Part shown: positions 49,022 to 60,759 of the stretch, piece after piece
Numbering within the stretch: the stretch's first letter is position 1
Layout of the letters: the number at the start of each line of letters is the position of its first letter
NCBI GenBank assembly: GCA_023974075.1
Contig: CM043800.1
Span: forward strand, 21,890,218-21,954,217
Direction of reading: 5' to 3'
Origin: Chaenocephalus aceratus
Taxonomy: Eukaryota > Chordata > Actinopteri > Perciformes > Channichthyidae
DNA length: 64,000 bases
The notes under the pieces: model-generated
Database searches by the model: none
What the model saw: only the letters and a program-made list of their open reading frames with translations
What the model was told of the DNA's origin: nothing
Translations under genes and position numbers: made by a program

Positions 49022-52000
49022 TCAAATTTCTCCTTGTGCATGTTGCATGTAATGCATTTGTAGATCCAGCTCCCGGGAAGAGAGCACCCGCATATCATGC
49101 ACTGGAGAAGCCGTTCTTGGGCAAAAGGCAAACGGGAGCCAAGTTTGTGAGTTTCTGCCCGTTGGGAAAACTGAGGTAGGGGCAGGGTCTGTGGCATGTG
49201 TGGCCTCTCGCTCATTACTGCCTGTGGTGCAAAAAAATATTTGGGTGTGGAGGTCTTGAGAGTGAGCCAACTGCGACAGAGTGAAGAGGGTGTGGGCCAG
49301 GCAGAGCGAGAGGAGGGAGCGGAGCAAGGGGAGCTGAGAAAAAAGGAGATGGCTGATTTATGATTATTTGAGTGGCTGTTACCATTGGCTGTTGCTGCAG
49401 CTCCTGTCCAGTCCCTGGTTTAAGTTGCCAGTGAGCAGCGTTTGATTACTTTGGAAGCCCCATACATGCGTTCCCAACCCCTGGCCAAAACGATGAGGCT
49501 CGTATTGAATAGAGAGCGGAACCTTTTGTGTCGTTGTCTGACTGTGTACACTGGGCCAGGCGGATGACACCAGCTTTTGCTGCAGCTGAAAATCTTGAGC
49601 ATTTACTAATTTTTCAGGGTTTATAGTCTTTGGAATTCCTGGTGTGTCTGTAAGTTCCACAAGGTGCTACCTACCCCGTGGGAAACAGGAGTTGAAATTG
49701 GCATAGCACTGCTTTGGTCTATCTGAGCTGAGGTGGAGACACCTGGTAAGCCTGAAACCCACTGCTTTGGCAGCTCACAGCCGTTCCATGGCTTCTCTGT
49801 ATGAATAACAGTCGACGGTATAACTTGAGGATTAATTAGGTCCCACACTCTAGTGTCCTCTTTTTTAGTATGTGTGGATGGCTCCTTTTGTATGGACACT
49901 GGGACACCTGCCCATCGTGGCAGTTGAAGCTCTTGACCCAGCTTATTTGGAGAGCTTTGTGAATTTGCCAGAAGAGCAGGTCTGATGCTCCACAGAGCCC
50001 TGCCGTCTATGAAAGACAACGGAGTAGAAAAACCATGTTGCAGAGAGCTTGTGGAAGCCAGCACTGTGGAGGTGGGCGGGCTACTCCAAATAATGGGCTT
50101 GGGCAGCCTTTGCTGCTCTATCTCACTCACTGTGGAAGCGCTGGATTTTTTTGACACGGCTACCATGTGGGAGCTGACAATAGCAGGTGCACTGTCCTTC
50201 ATGTGAGATGACTCTGAACTCAGAGCAGATGTGACTGACTGAGTTATCAAAGGGCTATCTGGCCAGCCTGGACCACTCTGATGGTGCTGCTGCTGACCCT
50301 GATTTGATTGGCTGTCAAACTGGTTCTGCTGAGGTGCTGCGTGTTGCTGCTGTGGTAATGGCATTACCTCTCCGCCATCCACCTTCCACTGCACTGGTTG
50401 TGGGTGTAGCTCTGGCAGCCACGGCTCCTTTTGTACATCCATGTGTGACGAGAGCATCGACTGCTGTGGCTGGACCACCCTTCTGTGCAACTCGGCATCG
50501 CTCAGTGCAGAAACTGAATACGGAGACAACTGAGGCCCAGAGCTCCCCACTGGTTGGGACCAGCCCATTATGGGCCTCCCCCCTCTCCTCCCCCTGCTAC
50601 CCCTGCCTCTAATCCTAGCGCCCATCGGGAAAGAATTATACTGGTTCAAACCCTGGCGTTTGCGAGAATGGATCTTTTGGTGTACGAGCAGGCTACTAAG
50701 CCAAGAAAATGTTTTGTGACACTCATCACATTGATGAGGTCTCTGCCCTGTGTGTGTTAATGTGATCCCGGAGCAGATAGGCCAACGCAAAGCTCTTGTC
50801 ACACTGGTTACACTTGTGAGGTTTGTCACCATTGTGTGATAACATATGATGCTGCAGTTGGGTCTTGTCGCTGTAGCCTTTGCGGCAGCTGGTGCAGCGG
50901 AACGGTTTTTCCTGATGCAGCTTTTGATGCGTTTTCATGTTCTGATGGAAAGCAAATTTCTTTCCACAGTCTGGACATGTGTATGGCTTATTGCCTGTAT
51001 GGATGATGAGATGTTGCTGTAAGTAGCTACTAAATCTAAAGCCCTTGTCACACACTCTGCACTTGTAAGGCCTGTCCTTGGAATGTATGCGAATATGCAG
51101 CTCTAACACTGAGGAGTGGCGGAAGGTTCTTCCACACTCTAAACACTTGAACTTATTGATTACGCCATCACTTTCCTTTTTCCCCTGTACATTATCACTG
51201 CTTAATGGAGTATGTTGAATTTGAGGCGGTGTTGCCGCCTTTTCTAAATATTTAGCTACAGAATTGTGTCCACTCCTAATATGACGATCTAAACTGGCTT
51301 CCTCACGAAAAATGCTTGGGCAGTGGGGACAGGTGTATCCTATGTCCCAATGGTTGCTTTTCCCATTTGGGGTTCTGGGGGTTCTCTCCAGTGTTTCATA
51401 CTCAGCTTCGTGAATAAGCATGTGGGCTCTCAAGTCAGCTGGTATTAGGTATGTCAGGGGACAGAGGGGACAGTTGAATGTGCCTTTTTGTTCCTCGCTC
51501 TGGTGTTTGTTCTCTTTACCCGGCCCTCTGCCTGCCTCCTGTGCGGAGCCGGCTTGCTGGGCTGCTCAGTTGAGGAGTTGGTTTGGCGCAGTCTGTGCTG
51601 GCGGCAGTGTGCCTTCATGTTTTGTGCAAAGGCAAATGTTTTACCACATTCAGGGCAGCGGAAGGGCTTCTGGCCTGTGTGCAGAAACTGATGTTGATGG
51701 AGGAGGCTGCTGTACTTGAAAGTCTTGCCGCAGATGTTGCACAAGTGAGAGCGTGCATTATCCGTGTGCTTGCGGCGGTGATCTTCCATGACAGAGTAGT
51801 GTTTAAAAACCAAGCCGCATTCTGGGCATTCATAGGGTTTCAAGCCGGTGTGAGATCGCTTGTGGTAGCGCAGTGCCATGCTGTCTGGGAAGGTTAGGTT
51901 GCACTCTTGGCATGTATAGATGCTATCACAGGAGTGGAGCACCATATGCTTGGTGACCGCCATCTTTAGCTGGAACTCTTGGCGGCACAGGGGGCAGCGG

Positions 52001-53754
52001 AAAGGCTTTTCAGCTGTATTGCAGCAGTTGTGGTCCCTCAGCTTATCCACTGTGGAGAATACCTTCTCACATTCTGCACATTTAAATGTACCCTCCTCCT
52101 TTTTTGGAGAAGCAAGCTGTTCCTCCTTCTCTTTGTGTTCAATTTTGTGTTTGATGAGGCTGCTGCGGTGCTGAAAGGTAAGGCCGCATTCTTTACAGGT
52201 GAGTGGAGTGAGCTCATCCTCATGTGCGTGAAAGTGACGGTGAAGGTTGAAGGTCTCGCGTCGGGTGAAGCTCTTGCCACACTCTTTGCACTCCAAACGG
52301 CCCTTTTTCGGTTTAACTGTCAAATTAGCACTATCTTCTTGGTCTGCCTCTTCATCTTCTTCAATTACACCCACTCTCTTGATAACTTCTTCCACAGGTT
52401 CCTCAGTCAGTCGCTTCTCTTGGCTCTTCTCATCAGGATGGGGTGTTTTCTCTTCAGTTGCATCCTTTTTAATTTTATCATCAACATGTGTATCTTGCTG
52501 CACCCCTCCATCAGTCTCTGGTACATTTTTGGGGTCTGCAAGAGAAAAAACACAATACAAATTGATGACACTCCTTTCTAGGGATGCTCTTATCGCCAAT
52601 TTTGGGGCCGATCGCCGGAATCAGTATCGGCCGATACCGATCGAGTTTACATTCACTTTGGATAATAACACGGGAGAAATGAGCGGAAGCGCTCTCTTTT
52701 CCTCTCTCCCTCTCCTGACAGCCTGTCAGTATCTCATACAGCTCACTGATCCAGTAATGAGTGATCTGACAGTGAAGAATAAATATATTTATAACTAGTT
52801 TAGCTTGTTTCAGAGGTAAATAAAATAGCTAAGTGTGTTAGGTCTAACTCTTGTGTTTCGCTCCGCTCACCGGTCCGGCGGGCGGAGCTGCAGGATTTCT
52901 GCTTCATACTGTTCAACTCTTGCATACCTCTATTTTACGGTCTTTTTCGACACCTTAAAAAAGTGTCATATATTTTACGTCATGCGATCGGCTCTCGCGA
53001 TCGGCATGTTTAGAGAGCACCGGTCGATCGGTAGAGATGAGTATCGGCCGATCTCGAGCATCCCTACTCCTTTCCAATATGGGCTACAAAAAAACTGTGA
53101 CCACATTTTGTTTTATAATAATTGCCCCAAGTGGAATACAACAAATTAATAAATACAACAAAGTGTATGTGTGAAAAAATGTAAACAAAATATCTGTAGC
53201 TGAACTCACAAATGGCATGCAACCAACACATCTATCCATCTAAGCTGATCACATCTTATTTAGCAGGATGCTAGCATATTTTGTTATGGTAATTAACATA
53301 GCATAATTGAAGCGGCAGTGAGCACTCACGTTAGCCTGCAGGCTAAAGCTAACAGTTAAAAAACATTAACAAACGTGAGCATACCACACTTATCATCTGC
53401 ATCCATGTGTGTTTTCTCCTCTGCATCGCCGTCTTCCGTTTCGGACCAGTCGTAAAACGTGTGGTCGTTTACACGAGCCTCGGCCATTTTTTCCGCCTGC
53501 TCTGCTGGATTACATGTCTTTTTTCCGGCTCCAGCCCCGGGCTCGACACTAACCTCAGGATGGCGGGCACTACCGTCTCTCCCCACGCTGGGTCTCTGCT
53601 CAGTGTCGGGGCTCTCTGCGGGATCATTGTGTGTCTCTTCATCCATTGGATTTGAGCTGCATCCCGTCTCCTCGGCCTGGGTCTTCCCCCCAGATGTGTC
53701 CACCTCCTCCGCAGGGGATTTCGGTCGTTTGGGAGACTCCGATGGGTCGGCCAT
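49022..53754 (-). CDS. gene G: about 17-finger C2H2 protein with several frame breaks
   Basis: Exon 1 is 53385-53754 (ATG at 53754), an acidic Ser/Pro-rich 123-codon N-terminus; a phase-1 intron leads to a long second exon from 52537 down. Fingers 1-8 (CKECGKSFTRRE to CPECGKTFAFAQ) read in one frame, 9-15 in a second, and 16 plus a Gln/Ser/Pro-rich tail back in the first; the final finger (CMICG..LQMHYMQH then AQGEI) needs two frames. Breaks fall near 51490-51566, at the TG run 50749-50756, near 49650, near 49380 and at CCC 49087-49089. Each restores known finger spacing if a short deletion in a run is assumed, for example HINTH then TGQRPHQC at 50.75 kb. Either this copy is decaying or the sequence carries residual indels. 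The C-terminal finger groups it with E, F and I. Confidence 0.72.
52579..53066. mobile_element. hAT-family non-autonomous transposon in gene G intron 1
   Basis: Terminal inverted repeats TAGGGATGCTC and GAGCATCCCTA bound the element, flanked by an exact 8-bp duplication CTCCTTTC at 52571-52578 and 53067-53074. Subterminal CGGCCGAT words recur at both ends, as in the element at 20830-21648. No transposase. Confidence 0.92.
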
Positions 53755-53830
53755 GTTTCACCCATACACCCCTTATACAGGATCATGCTCATGTAGCCAG
53801 TATGAAAAAGTAATGACACTTCCGGTTGAC
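53755..53830 (-). promoter_or_regulatory. gene G promoter area with ETS site
   Basis: CCGGAAGT on the - strand (ACTTCCGG at 53818-53825) lies about 65 bases before the gene G start codon, a usual place for an ETS/GABP-type site in a TATA-less promoter. Confidence 0.45.
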
Positions 53831-54817
53831 ATTTTCAAAATAAAAGACCCATTATTGACAACCATCTGTGCTTCATAATTTCTTAAAATATAATTAGAAA
53901 CTTTAAGTTTATAATTTCCGTGTTCTACTACTGCCGTCTTTGTTGTTATACACAGTTAACACCTTCGTAACAACATAAATAAACTTCAACATTAAATAAA
54001 CTTTTTTTGATATGCTATAATCACAAAATCACAAGTGATCAGCTGGATTTATTTTGAAGTCCATGTCTGACTTTTATTAAAGTTTAGTTACATTTCATTG
54101 GAACAGTCACTATCTACAAAATATATATTGTGCAAAACTACGTAGATGATGGCCATATGCTGTTTCTTTGCGACTATCTACAAACACATTCATCGTACTG
54201 CATGCAAGAATAGAATACATATCCCGTACACACTTATCTATGCTCTTATATTCCACCAGAAACATACGAGTTAAAGTCTGATGCCTACTGTGATGTTTAT
54301 GCCGGAAGGTATTTCAGTTTTAACCAAAAATGTGATAGACTTAATGTAACACTGTTGTCTCGAAACACACCAAACAGAACATTATTTTCCAGTGAACTGT
54401 TAAAAAGCAAAAGCATATTATTAGCAGGTAAGTACAATAGCTGTTTGACTACCATATATGGCAACTGCAGATTACAAGTATTCTATGACGATGTAGTTAG
54501 TGAATCAGGAGAATTGAGACAGTGCTAAACTAGTAAGAGTGTCAGTTCGGCTGCATAGCATGTGCAGTGACATGCATAATAAGCATCAGATCCTATAGTA
54601 TGTCTTGTCTGGTTTTTCAATCTCATGAAGGAAAATGTCAATCCAAAGAGCTGCTGTTTTTCAGGAAGTCTTTCATCATATTCTCAAGAAACAAGCTAAT
54701 GATTAAGGCCACCATATTATCACGTGTTATTATCTTATGGATTTCAGTCCTCTCTGAAGACAAACTTAAGTGCAAGATGGATTTGAAGTGGGACGTAAAA
54801 CTCATATATTATATTTT
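53831..54817. other. spacer and gene H 3' untranslated region
   Basis: AT-rich sequence; - strand AATAAA (TTTATT at 54073-54078) is a plausible transcript end of gene H. Nothing else seen. Confidence 0.45.
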
Positions 54818-56943
54818 TTACAGCGATACAGTCAATAGAAAAAGAGCCTGACATCTTGTCGCATTTTTAACACCAACTATGCATGATGTCCACTTTGAGT
54901 TTCTAAATGCTTTCTCATCAGCGCCGTCTTCTGCGCCTGTGATCAACAGCTCTTCCTCGCCGTGGCTTCTGTACACTTCTGTTTGTGTTTGTGGGTGCTT
55001 CCAAAGGAAAAGTGCCAAGTTCTTCAGGGGATGATGAGGAACTACAGCCACAGTTGTCTGATTAGTTGGTTGCTGGGGGACTTGTGGCTGCTGCTGTATT
55101 TGCTGCTGTTGTTGTACCACCAGTGGCTGCTGCTGATGTTGTGTTTGCAGTGGTGCTTCAATCCGCTGTTGTTGAGGCTGCGGTGGTTCTGTGTGTTGTA
55201 GCTGCTGAGCGGCCTGTGGCTGTAAGGGCTGTTGCGATGTTTGCGTCTGGTATGCTTGTTGAACACGATGTTGTTGTGGCTGCTGCTGGGCCTCAAGCAC
55301 TCCTAAAAGCCTTTGCAAGAGGACATTGTTTTGTTGTAGACTGCCTGCTAGTGTCTCTTGTGAAGCAACAAGTGTTCTGATGTCCTGTCGGAAACCTTCC
55401 CCAAACTCCAGCAGGCTCTTCTCTACCCGATTTCCCAGTTGAATTGCTGCCTCCCCTAACCCTCGAAGCTCATCTTCAAGCCAGGAGCTGCGTGGAGGTT
55501 CTTCAAGAGGCCCCTGCTGTGCTCCGAGTGATGGCTGAGGACTACTGGGCTGGGGGCTGCCATTGAGGAAAGGAGCACTGTAGAGAGGGGAAGGAGGCAG
55601 CCATCGTTCTGAAGGAGGTGGGGGTCCTATGCCCAAACCAAGCCCTAATCCCAATTTTTCTTCCATGCTGTTCTCTACTGGTTCACACTCAGATTCTCCC
55701 ATCTCTTTGTCACGCTCAGGATTGTCTTCGTCTTTGTCCAAAGCATCTCTCTCTGACCCTTCGCCACCAACACCTGCAAAGAAATATTGTAATTAGACCT
55801 GAGTAGATGTTAGTTGCATCTCGAGAATCTTCAAAGAAAAATACTCATATTTCACCTGTATCAGAGTCAGGGAAGCATGGGAAACTGGGCTTTGGTCTGG
55901 TGCTTTGCTTTTGCCGGGCATGCTGAAGCCTGGGGCTAGACTGTGAAGGATGGCCAAGCATCGAAGCTCCTCTGCTGGATGGCAGGTAACAGGTGCGGTG
56001 CCGGGCATCAGCCAGCCGGCCTCCGTTGCGTCTCTTTAGGTCGTCCCAGCGCTTCTTCACCTCTCGAAGTGTGCGTGGGACTCTGGACACGGCGTTGACT
56101 CTCTCTAGGATGCCTGCCCAGATGCGCTCTCTCTCTCGCCGCCGGAGTCTCCCTGCAGGACCAAAGAGCTCCCCTTCACACCGAGTGACTTCTGACACCA
56201 ACACCTCCAGCTCTGCTCCACTGAAACGACTCTTTCTTTTTCCTGCACCACCAGCAGCCAGCGCAGCTGACATAGCTCTGTCTGTTAAGAAAAAATGGTG
56301 AGAGGACAGCCCAAAAGGGAAAGAAAAAAGTTTCAAGTGAAGATGAATGTGAAGAGAAATGTGCTTTAACAGTGTCAGCCTTATTTCCACTTTGCTAAGC
56401 CAAAATCACTCTTATATTACTACTTTTGGAAAGATATGGAGCATAAACGTCAATATTTATCCAATCTTCTTTCAGTGATGATGTCGGATCTAAATGTTTA
56501 AAATGCCGTGGCTGTTTACATAGATAGTGTGTATTACTTTGTATCTTGGCCTGTGCTTTAATATACTGCTGAAAAAGCATTTCATGTTAACTATGGTCAA
56601 TAACAACCACATGCTCAGCAGAAATGTACACATAAGCAAGGAAACATGAAATCCAGCTTCCAATAAAGTTCTTAATCTCAGGCTTACTTTGTTCAATAGA
56701 CAAGAGGTCGTCTGAGGACATGCCGGGTGCCATGATGTTGGGATGCACCACTACCACGTTGAAGGGGAGTCCTCCAGGCAAGCCACTGCTCTGGTCACAG
56801 CTGCCCTCGGAGTCATCATCCTCCCTGGGGAAGCCGTTTTCTGAGGCTCCCCCTCCAAAGGGTCCCTCCGGAGACTCCACTTTGATGTGCATGGGAGGTG
56901 ATTGCTCGTACAGCAGCCCCCCCTCCTCGTAGTACTCAGTCAT
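54818..56943 (-). CDS. gene H: Myb/SANT-like DNA-binding protein, Gln-rich (NAIF1/MYPOP-like)
   Basis: Exons 56688-56943, 55856-56281 and 54818-55773 join through two phase-1 introns to 545 residues. The N-terminal exon is acidic with a SUMO-type site (MHIKVESP). Exon 2 has a Myb/SANT-like domain at about residues 98-170: KSRFSGAELEVLVSEV, then RIWAGILERVNAVSR and REVKKRWDDLKRR, matching the trihelix-type fold found in NAIF1 and MYPOP (ILxRVNAV..EVKKxW is closest to NAIF1 as I recall it). Exon 3 has a Pro-rich part, a stretch likely helical (LGEAAIQLGNRVEKSLLEFG) and some 80 residues very rich in Gln. The protein is expected to be nuclear and DNA-binding. A non-coding first exon appears to end at 57670, with a GGACCAATCAGG CCAAT box near 57799. 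Ortholog uncertain. Confidence 0.82.
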
Positions 56944-56952
56944 GGGTCAGAC

Positions 56953-57670
56953 CTGATTTACAGCAGAACTGACAGGTGGGCCAATTCTGATACTGGCAGC
57001 TGTTGCTCCATTAACACAAGTTCAATGTGTTACTAAGCCTACTGCTGAAGACATTGCAACTCTTCAGTATACTGCATCAGATAATAAGGATTTGTCTTTA
57101 GCTAATTTCTTAGGGATATTAAGAGTTAAAGTGTTATTTTTAACAGTATTCTTCAAATCAATCAAGTCATTGTTGCAGCTTGATTGAGATACAATCATAT
57201 TGTTTACTAAGAGTCAAGAGACTTTTATGGCTAGCTGCAGCCACTTAAATCCAATTCCCATATCATCTTTATTTATAGTGATATGTCACTAAGAACATAT
57301 AGACGGTGTAAAAACACCTAAAGCAGGCTAAGAGCTACATCTATAAGTCCAGCTGTCATACAGTGTTCCTTCAAGGCAGATAATATCCTCCAGAGCTGAA
57401 ATACAACAACAAAACATAACACTGCTTACAACTGTGAAGCATTTTATAACAGTTTTGTATCAGCGAAGTTGACGTTTTTATTCTGTCGCATCGATGCGCA
57501 TTTTTTTCTGCACCACATCCGCAATGGTTGCGCATTCCGCATACATTAGGTGCTGATCTTGCAATGCTAGCTGCTAGCTAACAGGGAAACACAGTTTAAA
57601 TGTAAAGCTGTAGCCTGAACGAGCAGCGAGCAGACATGACATGACAGCCCACGCTGTTGTGATCCTTACC
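56953..57670 (-). other. 5' intron of gene H
   Basis: Between a likely acceptor (AAATCAG, exon from 56952) and the donor CATGAG/GTAAGG at 57670. AT-rich, no exon seen. Confidence 0.45.
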
Positions 57671-57789
57671 TCATGATAACTGCACATGGGAGGCAAAACA
57701 CAATCAAAACACACTTGGTGCAGCTGTTAGCTCAGCAACCGATACACAAACCGAAGACAGTCGCTTATTTTGGACGTCACGGAGGAGCC

Positions 57790-57815
57790 GATGTTCAGGA
57801 CCAATCAGGTCGGAG
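57790..57815 (-). promoter_or_regulatory. CCAAT box in gene H promoter area
   Basis: GGACCAATCAGG near 57799 matches the NF-Y consensus and sits about 130 bases upstream of the inferred first-exon donor of gene H. Confidence 0.4.
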
Positions 57816-58129
57816 AGAAAGGTTTAATCTGAATATGAATGATTATTGTTGTACCTATTGTATTCCACATGTATCTAGAGAACATGTATCTAGAAAAACA
57901 CGTAAAATGGTCATGCTTTATGTCACTGATATTTTTATTTTATTTTGAAAATACCTAAATGGACAAACATTTTAGATTTTCAAAGCGGCTATTTAGAGTT
58001 TTTGGAAAAGTACACCAACATAAAATGAAATGGACCAATAGAAAACCACATTTCACTTTATTTCTAATGGATATATTAGAAATATCCATATGTGTATACA
58101 TACATAATTAAAGGGTCACATAAATAATT

Positions 58130-58190
58130 ACATTACATAGCATTTAGTTGAGCTTTTATCCAAAGCGACTTACAATAAGTGCAATATTCC
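58130..58190. repeat. fragment of a ubiquitous fish repeat
   Basis: The stretch around GCTTTTATCCAAAGCGACTTAC at 58151-58172 is a word found at very high copy in teleost genomes (recognised from memory; family name not certain). Confidence 0.5.
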
Positions 58191-58218
58191 ATAGACATAT
58201 TTACTTCAAACAAGCAAT

Positions 58219-58750
58219 CAGAGGTTGGGAGTAACTGAGTACATTTACTCAGTATCATTTTGAAACACTTGAGTATTTCAATCTTTTGTTACTTTGTACT
58301 TCTAATCCAATACAATTCAGAAGTAAATGATGAACTTTTACTCCACTACATCTATGTATTACCTTTAGTTACTTTGCAGACTTGGATTAATGATTGATAT
58401 GAAATATAATCAACACTTAAATAAGACTTTAGTTACACCTGGAGTAAATTCACAAGCTCCCCTCCAGTATACAAAGTCATTAAAAACTAGCTGCTACTTT
58501 ACCAGCTTCGATAACACTTTAATGCATCAATAATGATAATCAAAATATTTAAGATACATTATTCCGAAATGGACCAATTTGCATAATGAGTACTTTTACT
58601 TTTGGTACTTTAAGTATATTTTTGCCAATATTTGTACTTTTACTTGAGTAACATTTGAATTACAGGACTTTTAGTTGTAACAGAATATTCCTACACTCTG
58701 TTACTTCTACTTTACTTAAGTACAAGATCTGAGTTCTTCTTCCACCTCTG
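58219..58750. mobile_element. hAT-family non-autonomous transposon (CAGAGGT ends)
   Basis: Ends CAGAGGTTGGGAGTAAC and CTTCCACCTCTG are imperfect inverted repeats of the CAGAGGTG type used by Tol2-like hAT elements. Flanks CAAGCAAT (58211-58218) and CAAGAAAT (58751-58758) match at 7 of 8 bases. The interior repeats TACTTTTACTT words and encodes no protein. Confidence 0.8.
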
Positions 58751-58758
58751 CAAGAAAT

Positions 58759-59174
58759 ATCAATTTTATTTTTTTGATTATTCGCCACAAAATGACTAAT
58801 AATGCAAAAGCTTGTAGATTTGCATAGTGGAACATCACCCTGATAATCATTGGTTATATCTAATGTCAATGCAATTATTGAATAATAGTTAATACAATTA
58901 TTAAAAATAAAATGTGATAATAACAAATATAAAAACTATATTATTTTTGAAAAATGTATGGATAAAACATAGTTGTAATATAAAGCTAACAAAGTTGAGT
59001 GTTGCATATGTATGTATCTGTTAACTGGAAAAATGATGACATAAAATTCTAGGTGTTTTTCTCCTTGACCATGCTGCTGTTTCCCAGGGGGGATAATGTT
59101 TAATCATTGTGCAAGGTGCATGGAACAATCCATGAGCGAGTAAGATAACGAGTGGTCTGCCTGTAGCTGTACAG
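58759..59174 (+). promoter_or_regulatory. upstream region of the trypsinogen gene
   Basis: Mostly AT-rich. TTTCCC at 59080-59085 could be part of a pancreatic PTF1-type element, but I do not see a properly spaced CACCTG partner, so this is tentative. Confidence 0.3.
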
Positions 59175-59182
59175 TATATAAA
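59175..59182 (+). promoter_or_regulatory. TATA box of the trypsinogen gene
   Basis: TATATAAA sits 45 bases before the ATG at 59227, the spacing typical of the short 5' leader of pancreatic protease genes. Confidence 0.8.
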
Positions 59183-59226
59183 CCCACTGCATCTGCTCCA
59201 GTGGTGTGTTGACTCATCAGTACATA

Positions 59227-60402
59227 ATGAAGTACTTTATTCTCCTCGCCTTGCTCGCTGCAGCCTGTAAGTTCTTGCATATTGTGTTTATAATCTTTTA
59301 CATTCAATTTAGTTTGTTTGTGTAATTTTAAGAAGTGTGATTTAGGCTCTTTAAATAGTTTTACACGGTTTATGTTTCAGATGCTGCTCCCATTGAGGAT
59401 GACAAGATTGTTGGCGGCTACGAGTGCAGAAAGAACTCTGTGCAGTACCAGGTCTCTCTGAACTCTGGCTACCACTTCTGTGGAGCCTCCCTGATCTCCA
59501 GCACCTGGGTGCTGTCTGCTGCTCACTGTTACAAGTCGTAAGGGCACACATTTGCTTTCAGATAAAATACTTTCTCAACATAAAACTGCTGCAAAGCTTT
59601 TTATCTATATCCTTAAAAAGCGTAAACTACCTCAATAAGTTGTATTGTCAACTTAGTTAATCCTGCCTCTCTCTGCAGCCGCGTGCAGGTGCATCTGGGT
59701 GAGCACAACATTGCCTTCAATGAGGGCACTGAGCAGTTCATCAACTCTGCCAAGGTCATCCGTCACCCCAGCTACAACAGCCGCAACCTGGACAATGACA
59801 TCATGCTGATCAAGCTGAGCACCCCCGCCTCCCTGAACAGCTACGTCCGCACCGTGTCCCTGCCTTCCAGCTGTGCCAGCTCTGGCACCCGCTGCCTGAT
59901 CTCTGGATGGGGCAACACCAGCGGCTCTGGAAGTCAGTAACTCACTGCAGTCACACCTGGAAGACAGTTTGGCTACATGTTTGAGTATGAACACCACATG
60001 TATTGACTTTGTTCCTCTGTAGGCAACTACCCTGATCGTCTGAGGTGCCTGGATGCCCCCATTCTGAGCGACAGCAGCTGCAGGTCCGCCTACCCTGGAC
60101 AGATCACCTCCAACATGTTCTGTGCCGGATTCCTTGAGGGAGGCAAGGACTCCTGCCAGGTACGAGACACAGTTACAGTTTCCTATAGCCAACACAGCCA
60201 ACTTCAGATCAGCTGTGCTCACATGTTGTCCTTTCTCTCTGCGTGCTCTCAGGGAGACTCTGGAGGCCCCGTGGTGTGCAACGGTCAGCTGCAGGGAGTG
60301 GTGTCCTGGGGTTATGGCTGCGCCGAGAGGAACAAGCCCGGAGTGTACGCCAAGGTCTGCAACTACAACTCCTGGATTCGCAACACCATGTCCTCCAACT
60401 AA
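59227..60402 (+). CDS. trypsinogen (trypsin-1 type serine protease)
   Basis: Five exons, 59227-59266, 59381-59537, 59679-59932, 60023-60159 and 60253-60402, encode 245 residues, the normal length. Residues 1-15 ([15 protein letters not shown]) are the signal peptide; the short activation peptide APIEDDK precedes the mature start IVGGYEC. Catalytic residues are present: His in LSAAHCYKS, Asp in DNDIMLIKL, Ser in GDSGGP. Asp189 (KDSCQGDSGGP) and the open-pocket glycines (SWGYGC, NKPGVY) give Arg/Lys specificity. Twelve Cys allow all six disulfides. The enzyme is made in pancreatic acinar cells and digests protein in the gut after enteropeptidase cleavage. The gene looks fully intact. Fish have many trypsin paralogs, so no symbol is given. 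Confidence 0.96.
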
Positions 60403-60449
60403 AGTCACTTCACAGTCATTTATTGTAAATCAGAAAGCTGTATTCCTTT

Positions 60450-60455
60450 AATAAA
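60450..60455 (+). terminator. polyadenylation signal of the trypsinogen gene
   Basis: AATAAATAAA begins 48 bases after the stop codon, a short 3' UTR as usual for this family. Confidence 0.75.
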
Positions 60456-60540
60456 TAAACATAACAATTATTCTTCTACTTGATTTCTTGGCAGACGTAT
60501 ACATATTCTGCTCAAACTCATTACTTAAAATGTTGCCGAA

Positions 60541-60587
60541 ACAAACTGTCTTGATTGTTAACAAACTGTCTTGATTGTTAACAAACG
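60541..60587. repeat. 20-bp tandem duplication
   Basis: ACAAACTGTCTTGATTGTTA occurs twice back to back (60541-60560, 60561-60580) followed by a partial third copy (ACAAAC). Confidence 0.9.
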
Positions 60588-60759
60588 TACAGATCGTTAG
60601 ACTACAGGTAATAAATATAACTGATATTTGAGCCTTGCTATAACCCTTTTATCTAATATCTCTGGATTTTAGGATCTTATGGAAGTCTTATTTTATAAAG
60701 CGTTCTACATTTGGACCCAAGTTTGACAGACATGATCACATAGAGATACAAAAATGACC

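Noticed and set aside
51454..51520. Programmed -1 ribosomal frameshift in gene G at C AAA AAG
   Set aside because: The heptamer is not canonical, no following structure is evident, and other breaks in the gene cannot be explained this way.
51490..51570. An intron joining the two frames of gene G
   Set aside because: A GTAAAG donor exists, but no acceptor at a workable distance keeps both fingers.
59653..60408. 251-codon - strand frame over the trypsinogen exons
   Set aside because: It crosses introns of the trypsin gene and has no recognisable domain; it reflects GC-rich codon use on the other strand.
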